DNA of 42,649 bases from Bacteroidota bacterium (GTDB lineage Bacteria; Bacteroidota; Bacteroidia; JABEUT01). The position numbers were made by a program, and so were the translations under genes. Under the pieces are notes generated by a model. That model was not told where the DNA came from. It did no database searches and saw only the letters and a program-made list of their open reading frames with translations. Where the stretch lies: the NCBI GenBank assembly GCA_021823405.1, contig JAKAOA010000009.1, forward strand, positions 1-42,649, written 5' to 3'. Below are positions 26,122 to 35,003 of this stretch, piece after piece. Each line of letters starts with the position of its first letter. The stretch's first letter is position 1.

Positions 26122-27720
26122 TTATCGACCTATGACCGGTTCGAATGTATCCTCTGTACAATTTGCAAGTTCACTCTGGTACTGTTCCGGAAATGGGGGT
26201 TCGAGTAAAGAACCGCGCAATATATATGGATAAGTTTCCGCATACGTCTTTATTTCAGAAGCGCTAACTCTACGGTAGATTAGCGACCGGTGCATCTTAC
26301 CGGGCTCTGAAATTCCCGCAGCTCCCATCAACTCTATTGCGCTTTTTACAGTTTCTTTATGGAAGTTTAGCACCCTTGTTTTTTTATCGTCCACTACTAA
26401 ACCTCTTTGTAAATCCTTATCCTGGGTTGCTACTCCAGTGGGACACCGGTTGGTATTACATACCAATGCCTGTATGCAGCCCAAAGCAAGCATCATGGCT
26501 CTTGCACTATTACACATATCGGCGCCCAGTGCAAAGAGTTTAACCATATCGAATCCGGTAGCTACCTTTCCTGAAGCTATAACGCGGATGTGACGCCGCA
26601 GTGCAAAACCGTTAAGTGCATCGTGCACAAATGCCACTGCATCGCGGAGGGGCATGCCAACGGAGTTAGAAAATTCGAGAGGAGCCGCACCCGTACCACC
26701 CTCGCCGCCATCCACGGTAATAAAATCGGGGCTTATCCCCGTTTTAATCATCGCCTTACAAATCGCTAAAAACTGACTTTTCATTCCTACGCATAATTTG
26801 AAACCCACAGGTTTACCACCTGTCATATCGCGTAATTTTGCAATAAAGAAGAGCATTTCAAGCGGTGTTTCAAATGCAGTGTGATATGGCGGTGAAATAA
26901 CATCCTTACCCATTTCCACCAGTCGAATGCGGGCAATTTCTTCCGTAACTTTTTTAGCGGGCAGAATTCCGCCATGTCCTGGTTTGGCACCCTGACTTAG
27001 TTTAATTTCTATCATCTTTACAGCAGGATGAATAGCACGCTCCCTGAACAGGTCATAGTTGAAAGAGCCGTCATTATTCCGACAGCCAAAATAGCCGGTA
27101 CCGATTTGCCAAATGATATCACCACCGGGCTTAAGATGATATGGGCTTAATCCGCCTTCACCGGTATTATGTGCAAAATTGCCCAATTTCGCTCCTGAAT
27201 TCAACGCAAGTACGGCATTCTGACTAAGAGAGCCATAGCTCATTGCCGATATATTCAATACGCTTGCTGAATAGGGCAGCTTGCACTCGGGACCGCCTAC
27301 TAATACACGCGGGTCGTGATTGAGTTTATGCGTATCTATTGGCTTTATGGAATGGTTTAGCCATTCGTAACCAATTTCATATACATTAAGTTGAGTGCCG
27401 AATGGCGTGGTGTCATTTACTTTTTTCGCACGCTGATATATAACGCTGCGGTTTAGTCGGTTGAAGGGCGTACCGTCAGTGTCACTTTCAATGAAGTACT
27501 GATAAATTTTCGGGCGTAGTCCTTCCATCCAATATCGCATTCTGCCAAGTAATGGAAAATTCCGCATGATAGTGTGTCCCGATTGGCTCATATCGTAGAT
27601 GCCCACTGCTAAAATTGGTGCAATAACAATAAAACACCAATAGAATGGTCGCCAGAAATATCCGAGAATCGCAGTGGTTAAAACGATAATAATAGATAAT
27701 CGGATGAATAATTTTCTCAT
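26122..27720 (-). CDS. FMN-binding glutamate synthase-like protein, membrane anchored
   Basis: The 532-residue protein has two N-terminal hydrophobic segments (residues ~5-45), then the central/FMN domain of glutamate synthase (PF01645). FMN and substrate motifs are visible: SYGSLSQNAV, GEGGLSPYH, KPGHGGILP and VDGGEGGTGAAPLEF. C-terminal cysteines in CIQALVCNTNRCPTGVATQD match the 3Fe-4S binding region. There is no glutaminase domain, so it is not a complete GltB; such stand-alone proteins are frequent in Bacteroidota with unknown substrate. Family assignment is firm, reaction inferred. Confidence 0.88.
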   Translation of the reverse strand: MRKLFIRLSIIIVLTTAILGYFWRPFYWCFIVIAPILAVGIYDMSQSGHTIMRNFPLLGRMRYWMEGLRPKIYQYFIESDTDGTPFNRLNRSVIYQRAKKVNDTTPFGTQLNVYEIGYEWLNHSIKPIDTHKLNHDPRVLVGGPECKLPYSASVLNISAMSYGSLSQNAVLALNSGAKLGNFAHNTGEGGLSPYHLKPGGDIIWQIGTGYFGCRNNDGSFNYDLFRERAIHPAVKMIEIKLSQGAKPGHGGILPAKKVTEEIARIRLVEMGKDVISPPYHTAFETPLEMLFFIAKLRDMTGGKPVGFKLCVGMKSQFLAICKAMIKTGISPDFITVDGGEGGTGAAPLEFSNSVGMPLRDAVAFVHDALNGFALRRHIRVIASGKVATGFDMVKLFALGADMCNSARAMMLALGCIQALVCNTNRCPTGVATQDKDLQRGLVVDDKKTRVLNFHKETVKSAIELMGAAGISEPGKMHRSLIYRRVSASEIKTYAETYPYILRGSLLEPPFPEQYQSELANCTEDTFEPVIGR

Positions 27721-27904
27721 TGGTTATTAGAATAAAAGCGTTTTCTAATCAAACGGAGTAATGAAAAGGGAAGGTTTGTACTGCAAATCCCAAATATACT
27801 TCTTTATAGTAATATGCTATGCGCATTTTAATTCACTTCTAAAAATGTGCTTATGTATCGGGTTCATAAGTAAATTTTATCTATTTTTACCTTAAGTACT
27901 GCCA

Positions 27905-28744
27905 ATGAAAGTTAAATTTTGCTTATTCACCTTTATTCCATTACTGGCAATAATTGCCCCGGAAAGTCATTTTTTACCGCAGTCGGTTCGAACTTCGGAT
28001 AATGTGCCATTGACATTTACCCTGGAAACGAAAATTCCGCTTAACGGAGGAGCTTATATCACTGATAACTTACAAAACGTGTATGTCTGGAATCACTGCT
28101 CATTAAAGAAATATGATCCAAAAGGACATTTGCTTTATATTTATGATGACAGGTCTTATGGTGATATAAGTTCACTCGACGTAACTGACCCAATGAAAAT
28201 TATGGTATTTTATAAGGACTTTCCAGAGATTGTCTTTATCGATAACACCTTAAGTGTGAATGGAACTCACATCAATCCTTCACGATTAGGTTTCCCCTTA
28301 ACCTCACTCGCATGTCTTTCACATGATAACGGGGTATGGCTTTACGATGCACAGAATTTGCAACTGGTGCGTCTCGATATGAATATGAACATAAAGCAGG
28401 AAACAGGAAGTTTGATGGAATTATTAGGATACCCGGTTAATCCCGATTATTTGCTTGAGTATAACGACTATATATACATGAATGACCCCTCTCTCGGCAT
28501 TCTCGAGTTCGATGAATTTGGTACTTATTACAGAACCATTCCCGTAAAGGGGTTAACTAACTTTGAGTTACGAGGTGACGAACTTTACTATACCAAAGCG
28601 AATCAATTGCATACCTTTCACCTTAATACTTTAGCTGATGATGGAATTTCGTTGCCCGACAGCGTTGTTCATTTAGCCAGAGTAGAAAAAAATCTATTGT
28701 TTGAAGATAGCCGCGATACTGTCAATGTATATTTAATAAAATAG
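27905..28744 (+). CDS. Secreted hypothetical protein, propeller-like
   Basis: The 279-residue protein starts with a hydrophobic signal segment (MKVKFCLFTFIPLLAIIAP). The mature part is made of short beta-strand units of ~40-45 residues, such as AYITDNLQNVYVWNHCSLKKYDPKGHL, GVWLYDAQNLQLVRLDMNMN and YIYMNDPSLGILEFDEFG, which suggests a six-bladed beta-propeller. It has no T9SS sorting domain, so it is probably periplasmic. Similar hypothetical proteins are widespread in Bacteroidota. I cannot assign a function. Confidence 0.7.
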   Translation: MKVKFCLFTFIPLLAIIAPESHFLPQSVRTSDNVPLTFTLETKIPLNGGAYITDNLQNVYVWNHCSLKKYDPKGHLLYIYDDRSYGDISSLDVTDPMKIMVFYKDFPEIVFIDNTLSVNGTHINPSRLGFPLTSLACLSHDNGVWLYDAQNLQLVRLDMNMNIKQETGSLMELLGYPVNPDYLLEYNDYIYMNDPSLGILEFDEFGTYYRTIPVKGLTNFELRGDELYYTKANQLHTFHLNTLADDGISLPDSVVHLARVEKNLLFEDSRDTVNVYLIK

Positions 28745-28780
28745 CTTCATTTAGAGTAATTCCAAATTCCATAAATAAGG

Positions 28781-29152
28781 TTACTTAATTGAATCTGCCA
28801 CAAATAATGCTTCACTTGAAGCAGAAAGGGCTCCAGTTATATCATTCAGTTTGAAAAAATAAAATTGTGCAATAGACAACTCCAATTTACCTCTGTAAAT
28901 AGCTAAACCGGGCTTATTTTTGAGTGAATCTGAAAACTCAATACCTGCCTTCAAAACAAGGTACAATTCATTAAGGTCACCCTTTGCTTTCAGTTTTGAT
29001 GCATAGTTTAAGTAATCCTTTAATTTTAAGCTGTCATTCGTTTCACTATCAATAATAAACGAAAGAGTATCAGGTATCAATTTTACTACCAATTGCGCTG
29101 ACAACATGGAATTAGCAAAACAACCGGTAAAAAGTAAAAGGACAAATCGCCG
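28781..29152 (-). pseudogene. Truncated TPR-type secreted protein without a start codon
   Basis: A conventional reading starts at ATG 29107 and gives 108 residues. The same frame continues upstream to a TGA at 29153-29155, and the extra 15 codons read RRFVLLLFTGCFANS followed by MLSAQ, a clear signal peptide. No ATG, GTG or TTG is present where that peptide should begin. The rest (DYLNYASKLKAKGDLNELYLVL, LELSIAQFYFFKLNDITGALSASSEAL) looks like one or two tetratricopeptide units and then stops, where TPR proteins of this type (often sensor-kinase N-termini) would continue. Loss at both ends suggests a decayed gene. A short functional protein from 29107 is the alternative. Confidence 0.5.
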
Positions 29153-29288
29153 TCAAAATATAAAGGAAAAATATTGACAACATTTGGCCATATCTGAATT
29201 AACTTTTACCGTGTTTAATATCAAAAAATTAAACTATGGGGATTAAGAAAAACCAAAGTCCTTGAACTTTGCCTATAACTTCAAAATG

Positions 29289-30089
29289 TTAGTGAAACTC
29301 CATACGCTTCATTATTGCCGAAAACACCCGTGGAAAGAATCTTTTAACCTGCAGGGCAGCTACTTCCGGTCCACCCACATATATCTCTTCCCGCTGCCAT
29401 TTTATGGCGTTAATGATTCTTTTGGCGCACCTTTCAGGTGGCATGCCTTTCGCCTGTCCATCTTCCATTTTACCATGTGCAGTTCCTATTCCCGTAAGGG
29501 CATTTACCGATACACTTGTTTTAATATAACCCGGACAAACAATAGTAACCTTGATGTTATCTCTGAAAACCTCTGCCCGGAATGCTTCGAAAAAACCCTG
29601 TAACGCATGTTTTGAGGCACAGTAAGAGCTGCGAAGGGGTACACTTATTTTTCCCAATACACTGCTGATTACTACAATATGTCCCTGCTGCCTTTTAATC
29701 ATATCCGGCACTATTTTTTTTACCATTTCTACCACAGAAAAGTAATTTAACTCCATTATCTTTCTATCCACTTCGGGTAATGTATCCTTCACTTGTGAAC
29801 GTTGACTTATTCCCGCATTACAAATCAAAATATCAATGGACGTGAACTTTTGCTTAATTTTTTCAAGTGCGGGATCTAACTCGTCTCGGCGATACAGGTC
29901 TATAGGGACAATTAAGCTATTCGAATCATCAAGACCTGCTTCTTTTTGTACGCGTTTTAGTTCGGGTTCCCTTCGGGCTGACAATATTATTTTTGCCCCA
30001 AAATTGGCGAACCCTTTTACCAAAGATTCACCAATCCCGGATGAGGCGCCGGTTATCCAGACCACTTTACCTGTCAAGTTCTGTTTCAT
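29289..30089 (-). CDS. Short-chain dehydrogenase/reductase (SDR) family oxidoreductase
   Basis: The 266-residue protein is a classical SDR. The NAD(P)-binding motif TGASSGIG is at 13-20, Asn91-Ala-Gly at 91-93, the catalytic Ser at 142-143 (VISSVLG), Tyr156 and Lys160 (YCASK). Arg39/Arg40 after the second beta strand (LSARRE) suggest NADPH preference. The sequence resembles the DHRS7-like group acting on lipids or steroids, but the substrate cannot be read. It is 43 bases downstream of the DUF5723 gene, in the same direction. Confidence 0.9.
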   Translation of the reverse strand: MKQNLTGKVVWITGASSGIGESLVKGFANFGAKIILSARREPELKRVQKEAGLDDSNSLIVPIDLYRRDELDPALEKIKQKFTSIDILICNAGISQRSQVKDTLPEVDRKIMELNYFSVVEMVKKIVPDMIKRQQGHIVVISSVLGKISVPLRSSYCASKHALQGFFEAFRAEVFRDNIKVTIVCPGYIKTSVSVNALTGIGTAHGKMEDGQAKGMPPERCAKRIINAIKWQREEIYVGGPEVAALQVKRFFPRVFSAIMKRMEFH

Positions 30090-30132
30090 AAGAATTCCGA
30101 GTAGGAAATAATTGCAGAATTATAATATCGGT

Positions 30133-31581
30133 TTAAAAGTTGATGCGCAATAACCCGAAGGCGGCTGAAATATTGGGGTTGTTCTGTTTTCCGATATAGG
30201 TAAGTACATCGCTGGTGGAAAGATAGAACTGAACTTTATCTCCTATGCCTAAGCATATCCCGAGGGGCATATTAATGCCATAGGTCTGGTTGCCGCAAAG
30301 CCCGGCTGATACTGAAATTGACTTACATATATTAAATTGGGCTCCGGCGGCATAAAAGGGGTATTGTATGTTACCAATAACATTGTTCAGGGGAAAATCT
30401 ACATCTGCAGAAAGTGTTACTATTTTTGAGGCGATATAAGACATACCGGTTCTCAATTTGGAAGGTAGCGCCAGCCAGTAATCCGGACCAGGTGCAAAGT
30501 TTAAGAAAGTGCCATCTGCAATTCCGAAGTTACCTCCTATGAGGGAAGTTATACCGTAGTTGTTGGCAGCGAGACGAGGCATATTCGTATCAATAGCGGT
30601 AAGTGTATTGTGTTTCCAGTATATTCCGCCTATATCCGTTGCAGCAACGCCGAATCTCCAGTTCTTATAAACAGCACTTAGCCCCAGGTCACCCGCAACT
30701 CCCGTTCCCACATTATTAAAAAGATTGCCAACATTGGTTGAGGTAAATCCGGGAATATTACCATAGTTTATACCGTAAGAATTGGTAACGGATGAGCGTG
30801 CCTCAAGTCCACCTGGTGTAATGTCTCCATATACATTGGCAAGCCCCCAAAGGTACTTCAATCCCCCTCCTGCGTATATCTTAAAAGCATTAAAGTCAGC
30901 ATCCTGGGTTTCCGCTTCAGTTCCGGTTTTCTGGTTCGTTGCCACATCAAAAGAAGAAACTGAACCGCCTCCTCCGCCGATTCTAAATATTTCTCGTCCG
31001 TAATCGAGGTTTAGCTCCCTATATTGGTATAACGAAAAGTTGGTTCCTGCAAGTTCATTTGATATTTTAGTGGCGAGTGTTTTAGTAGAATCCTGATAGG
31101 CGGAGGAATTTAAGCCGTTGAACAATATATCTGCCGCAGTGGGGCTTAAGGTTACGTGGGCGATAACCCTGTCCCGTAAGTTGATTGCAAATCCGCCTAT
31201 TTTAGGTATTTTGAAGGAGAATGCCGCCCAGTTAACATCGGCATACATATTCAATCCGTTGGGGTTAGAAAGTACATCAGCAAATTGATGTTTTTGTGCT
31301 GTAGAAAACGTATCGCCGGGATGAAGTAATAGATTTCTCAAGGTCGAGTAGCTTAATGCGCTTGATTGAACGCTTAATCCGACATTAAGTATGGTGAATG
31401 AGAAATGGTGATTGTCAGCCCAGCCCAAATTGGAAGGATTAATGCCGATGCACTCCCAGTCACTTACTACGGCAGTTACCGCTGCCCCTTTGGCAGTTGC
31501 TACAGGAAGGCAAAGGTCAATTTGCGCTTTACAAATCAAAGATATTTCAGCAAATAGAAGAAAAAGAAATATTTTTTTCAT
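30133..31581 (-). CDS. DUF5723-like outer-membrane beta-barrel protein
   Basis: The 482-residue protein has a signal peptide (MKKIFLFLLFAEISLICKA) and alternating hydrophobic beta-strand segments rich in Gly, Asn and aromatic residues, ending in Phe (LLRINF), as outer-membrane barrels do. NPSNLGWADNHHFSF and the periodic strands match the DUF5723 family, which is related to the FadL/OmpP1-type barrels of Bacteroidota. The cargo or partner is unknown. Copy C of the intergenic repeat lies just upstream of its start. Confidence 0.8.
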   Translation of the reverse strand: MKKIFLFLLFAEISLICKAQIDLCLPVATAKGAAVTAVVSDWECIGINPSNLGWADNHHFSFTILNVGLSVQSSALSYSTLRNLLLHPGDTFSTAQKHQFADVLSNPNGLNMYADVNWAAFSFKIPKIGGFAINLRDRVIAHVTLSPTAADILFNGLNSSAYQDSTKTLATKISNELAGTNFSLYQYRELNLDYGREIFRIGGGGGSVSSFDVATNQKTGTEAETQDADFNAFKIYAGGGLKYLWGLANVYGDITPGGLEARSSVTNSYGINYGNIPGFTSTNVGNLFNNVGTGVAGDLGLSAVYKNWRFGVAATDIGGIYWKHNTLTAIDTNMPRLAANNYGITSLIGGNFGIADGTFLNFAPGPDYWLALPSKLRTGMSYIASKIVTLSADVDFPLNNVIGNIQYPFYAAGAQFNICKSISVSAGLCGNQTYGINMPLGICLGIGDKVQFYLSTSDVLTYIGKQNNPNISAAFGLLRINF

Positions 31582-31621
31582 GGTTGTGGATTTTCGAGAG
31601 GTAAAAATACAATAATTTGTG

Positions 31622-31670
31622 TTCTAATGCTCGTAAGTGATTTTGCGACCGTGTTCCGATAGCTATCGGG
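31622..31670 (-). repeat. Dispersed palindrome-plus-tail repeat, copy C, upstream of DUF5723 gene
   Basis: On the minus strand the palindrome CCCGATAGCTATCGG (31670-31656) is followed by AACACGGTCGCAAAATCAC and TTACGAGCA. Against copy B the ~33 bases from ATCGG through GAGCA differ at only about five positions. The element points towards the DUF5723 gene starting at 31581, about 40 bases downstream. Confidence 0.7.
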
Positions 31671-31930
31671 CCTCACCTTCGCCCAATCAAAATGGTAGCT
31701 TAAAGCTACATAAATGATTCAACGTAGTTGCGAACTTCACCGAATGTGGGATTCAATTGTGGTTGGTATCTTGCCTGAATAGTGCGGTAAATGATGGATA
31801 TTTGAAGATTATATTTTGCCTTGAAGTTAAACGGCTTCTATTGTCCTTTTATCATTACGAGTAGGGTAGGGGTGATATCTGTTACCAGAATACGTGAATA
31901 AAAACCTGCTTCGCCTCAATATAGTTATAT

Positions 31931-31938
31931 TACTTTTG
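31931..31938 (+). promoter_or_regulatory. Possible -7 element upstream of the DUF4296 gene
   Basis: TACTTTTG matches TAnnTTTG and is the only such element in the right orientation before 32053. The implied leader is about 110 bases, longer than elsewhere in the window. There is no clear -33 TTG. Confidence 0.3.
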
Positions 31939-32052
31939 TATGAGTCAATTTCAGGGTAACCGTCTTAAAGAGTTTTGAAGAATTTATACTATTAGCGTTA
32001 TTAATATTTCCATGCCAAACACTCTATCCTTATTTTTAACTCAAATCTATTT

Positions 32053-32409
32053 ATGAAACGATTAGGGTTAGTATCCGTTATTACATTACTGCTTATATCA
32101 TGTAAGCATACCGGTAATGTATCTATTCCGTCAGATGTAATATTGCCGGACAGTATGGCTGTTTTGCTCACTGAAGTTCATACTTTACAGGCATCTTTAC
32201 AACTCGGTTATTCCAAGAACGATTCTATTATATCTGCCGGTCAGGCATTTGCCGACTTGTGGAAGAAACGCCACATTACGCAGAACGATTATAACCGCTA
32301 TGTCACATTTTATACTCACCATCCTGAAATGCTCGATTCTGTTTATGAAAAGGTGATAAATAACATCAATCAGCAAAAAGCCGAATTATTAGGTAAGACA
32401 AATCATTAA
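32053..32409 (+). CDS. DUF4296 domain lipoprotein
   Basis: The 118-residue protein has a lipoprotein signal (MKRLGLVSVITLLLISC, lipid-modified Cys17). The mature region has the DUF4296 pattern: ILPDSMAVLLTEVHTLQASL, then FADLWKKRHITQNDYNRYVTFYTHHPEML and a C-terminal helix. The family consists of small helical lipoproteins of Bacteroidota with no known function. It lies 71 bases before the glycosyltransferase gene in the same direction, which could be an operon. Confidence 0.85.
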   Translation: MKRLGLVSVITLLLISCKHTGNVSIPSDVILPDSMAVLLTEVHTLQASLQLGYSKNDSIISAGQAFADLWKKRHITQNDYNRYVTFYTHHPEMLDSVYEKVINNINQQKAELLGKTNH

Positions 32410-32480
32410 CTTTATGTAGTAAGGCGACCATAAAAAGTTAATTTCCCTCATTTCATAATCATTTAATTATCAATAATTCG

Positions 32481-33638
32481 GTGTTCTCTATATCACTTAA
32501 TATTTTCACATTAATTGTTATCGTTCTGTATTCTTTAATTATAACTCTTCATTTGATACGATGGCAAAGGATGAGTGAGGTATCAATACCGGTACATCCT
32601 TGCTCAATAAAGGTAAGTATAATCATTCCCGCCCGGAATGAAGAAACAAATATTGCTAGTTGCCTTAAGTCCATTATCGAACAGGATTATCCGCACGAAC
32701 TTATGGAGGTTATTATTTGCGATGACCGGTCGGTTGATAATACCATGAATATCGCTATTAATGTTCTAAGTACTGCTAAATTAAACCATAAAGTAATCGC
32801 TGTTCCGGATTCATTAAGCGGTAAAAAGAAAGCGATTGAAAACGCGGTAAAAATTGCATCCGGTGAACTTATCATTCAGACCGATGCCGACTGTTATGTA
32901 CAAAAGCAATGGGTTAATGCAATTATATACGTTTATGAAAGGAGTCACGCTTCCATGATTTGCGGACCGGTGGCCATTTACAAGGAACAAACATTATGTG
33001 ATAAATTTCAATCAATAGAAATTTGTGGATTATCGCTGATTACAGGTGCTGGAATCGGACTTGGGATGCCAGTGTTATGCAATGGCGCCAATATGGCTTA
33101 TAAAAAAGATGTATTTCTTGCCGTAGGCGGTTATGCCGGAGCAGACCACATACCTTCCGGCGATGACACCTTACTTATGTCCAAAATAAAAAAGAGATAT
33201 CGGGGAGGAATTCATTTTATAAAAAGCCGCCAAGCAATCGTATTCACCCGCGCACAGTCCGGGTGGAAAGCATTTTTAAGTCAGCGCATTCGCTGGGCGT
33301 CTAAAGGTTTTCGCGGAAGTAACATCTTGAACACCGCTATTGGGTTGATTGTTTTTATGTCTTCATTTTTAGCGCTATCCTCTGGTATTATGTTTCTTTT
33401 TATGCAATCTAATTGCATTTTATTCATTATCTCAATTATTTTAAAATTCGGGATTGACTTTTTATTGCTAACTTACGCCGCTAATTTTTTTGATAAACGT
33501 AAATTTTTAGCATTCTTTCCTATTTTTGAAATGATCACAATATTCTATACATCTATAGTTGGACTTATATCACATGTTGCTCCATATAGTTGGAAAGGAA
33601 GAAAATATAAGAATGGCGGTACAAGAATAGTACACTAA
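32481..33638 (+). CDS. Family 2 glycosyltransferase, membrane-bound
   Basis: The 385-residue protein starts at GTG 32481. The first ATG in frame would remove the N-terminal TM helix (FTLIVIVLYSLIITLHLI), so GTG is preferred. The GT-A domain shows IIPARNEETNIASCL, CDDRSVDNT, the nucleotide-sugar motif TDADC, the acceptor-side GDD in IPSGDDTLL, and QRIRW, the Q-x-x-RW motif of processive-type GT2 enzymes. Three TM helices follow (~290-375). It probably extends or transfers a polysaccharide or lipid-linked sugar at the inner membrane; the substrate is unknown. Confidence 0.9.
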   Translation: MFSISLNIFTLIVIVLYSLIITLHLIRWQRMSEVSIPVHPCSIKVSIIIPARNEETNIASCLKSIIEQDYPHELMEVIICDDRSVDNTMNIAINVLSTAKLNHKVIAVPDSLSGKKKAIENAVKIASGELIIQTDADCYVQKQWVNAIIYVYERSHASMICGPVAIYKEQTLCDKFQSIEICGLSLITGAGIGLGMPVLCNGANMAYKKDVFLAVGGYAGADHIPSGDDTLLMSKIKKRYRGGIHFIKSRQAIVFTRAQSGWKAFLSQRIRWASKGFRGSNILNTAIGLIVFMSSFLALSSGIMFLFMQSNCILFIISIILKFGIDFLLLTYAANFFDKRKFLAFFPIFEMITIFYTSIVGLISHVAPYSWKGRKYKNGGTRIVH

Positions 33639-33704
33639 AGTACATTTAATTAGTAACGATGGACAGATAGAAATAGAATAAGGAAAGTTGACTAACTACG
33701 TAAG

Positions 33705-34979
33705 ATGAAATTGCCTATAATTACCCCTTTATTCAAGAAGCGCACAGAGATTGATTCGTATTCGCTGCAAAGTCATGCCTGGAAGCGGTTTAAAAAGAAT
33801 CGACTTGCCATCTGGAGTTTATGCTTCATTATTTTCACTGTTATATTAGCCATACTGGGTTTTCTGATAACGCCTGACTCAACTCCGAATGCGAATAACC
33901 AGATACTTGAAATATCTGTCAAACCACCCGGATTCAAAGTTGAGATGCTGCTTGATAGGGAGAATCAAAAAATACCTAAAAAACCATGGTACGAAAAAAT
34001 GCTTTTTGGTCAACCGAATCGTTTCAGGTATATTCCAATTTATAGATTTGGTTTTAAAGGTACCGATGTTGTATGTGAAGCATATACAGGTAATTCCCCG
34101 AATAATGGACCTCTTGTCTCATATAACATGGCGGATATAGTTTATCCGTTGGATTACAGTAAGCCGGTGATTAATGATACTATTAATGGTAAAATAACAT
34201 GTTATATAATCGGGCAGAAAACCCCTATAACGCGCACGGTAAAAGATTTAAGCGAAGAGATAAAAAAGCATAACATCGTCGAAATGAGATACTGGCTCGG
34301 CACTGACCAAGAAGGCAGAGACCTGCTAAGCCGGCTTATTATAGGTACGCGTATTTCTTTGGCAGTGGGCTTTATATCCGTACTTATTGCATTTTCAATT
34401 GGTATTCTTTTGGGCGCAACGGCAGGATATTATCAAGGCGCTTGGGATAATTTTGTAATGTGGCTTATTAATGTGGTTTGGTCTCTTCCCACCCTTCTTC
34501 TTGTTATCGCTATTACACTTGCTTTAGGCAAAGGTTTTTGGCAGGTATTTATAGCCGTAGGACTTACCATGTGGGTAGACGTAGCGCGGCTTGTGAGGGG
34601 GCAGGTAATGACAGTGCGTGAAGAGAATTACATAGAAGCGGCGCGCGCTATGGGTTTTTCAAATTTTAGGATAATACTCCGTCACATTCTACCAAATATC
34701 ATGGGACCTATTATTGTTGTTGCAGCGGATAATTTTGCATCAGCTATTCTTATTGAAGCGGGCTTAAGCTTTTTAGGTATAGGCGCACAGCCCCCGATTG
34801 CATCATGGGGGGCGATGATCAGTCAGAACAGGAGTTTTATACTTACCGATTCAGCATATCTCGCTTTTCTTCCCGGAGTTTGCATTATGTTAATGGTTCT
34901 CGCATTTTACATGCTTGGTAACGGTCTTCGCGATGCTATGGACAGCAAAGCAGCAGTGAATCAGCTTGTCGGAACGTAA
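33705..34979 (+). CDS. Oligopeptide-type ABC transporter permease (OppC/DppC family)
   Basis: The 424-residue inner-membrane protein has the OppC_N segment and first TM helix at ~33-56, then a ~140-residue extracytoplasmic insert typical of Bacteroidota members, then LGTDQEGRDLLSRL (199-212) and five further TM helices. The EAA loop that docks on the ATPase reads EAARAMGFSNFRIILRHILP (311-330). No ATPase, partner permease or binding-protein gene is in the window, so the partners must be encoded elsewhere. Confidence 0.92.
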   Translation: MKLPIITPLFKKRTEIDSYSLQSHAWKRFKKNRLAIWSLCFIIFTVILAILGFLITPDSTPNANNQILEISVKPPGFKVEMLLDRENQKIPKKPWYEKMLFGQPNRFRYIPIYRFGFKGTDVVCEAYTGNSPNNGPLVSYNMADIVYPLDYSKPVINDTINGKITCYIIGQKTPITRTVKDLSEEIKKHNIVEMRYWLGTDQEGRDLLSRLIIGTRISLAVGFISVLIAFSIGILLGATAGYYQGAWDNFVMWLINVVWSLPTLLLVIAITLALGKGFWQVFIAVGLTMWVDVARLVRGQVMTVREENYIEAARAMGFSNFRIILRHILPNIMGPIIVVAADNFASAILIEAGLSFLGIGAQPPIASWGAMISQNRSFILTDSAYLAFLPGVCIMLMVLAFYMLGNGLRDAMDSKAAVNQLVGT

Positions 34980-34986
34980 GTCCTTA

Positions 34987-35003
34987 AACATCAAATTGGT
35001 GTT
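34987..35003. terminator. Weak hairpin between convergent genes
   Basis: AACATC (34987-34992) and GGTGTT (34998-35003) can form a 6-bp stem with one wobble around a 5-base loop, followed by ATTTGTT. It lies between the convergent ends of the permease and TlpA-like genes and overlaps the stop of the latter. The U-run is poor, so termination here is only a possibility. Confidence 0.2.

Larger units (their letters stand above)
31582..32052. other. Intergenic region of 471 bases
   Basis: No gene is evident. It contains copy C of the palindrome-plus-tail repeat (31622-31670, minus), a small hairpin GTAGCT-TAA-AGCTAC (31695-31709), and a TACTTTTG element (31931-31938) about 115 bases before the lipoprotein gene. 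A 12-codon frame at 31940-31978 directly follows that element. The remainder shows no structure that I can interpret. Confidence 0.6.

Noticed and set aside
31940-31978. 12-codon frame directly after TACTTTTG, ahead of the DUF4296 gene
   Set aside because: Transcription from that element would begin downstream of its ATG, so it would not be translated; it has no attenuator-like features.
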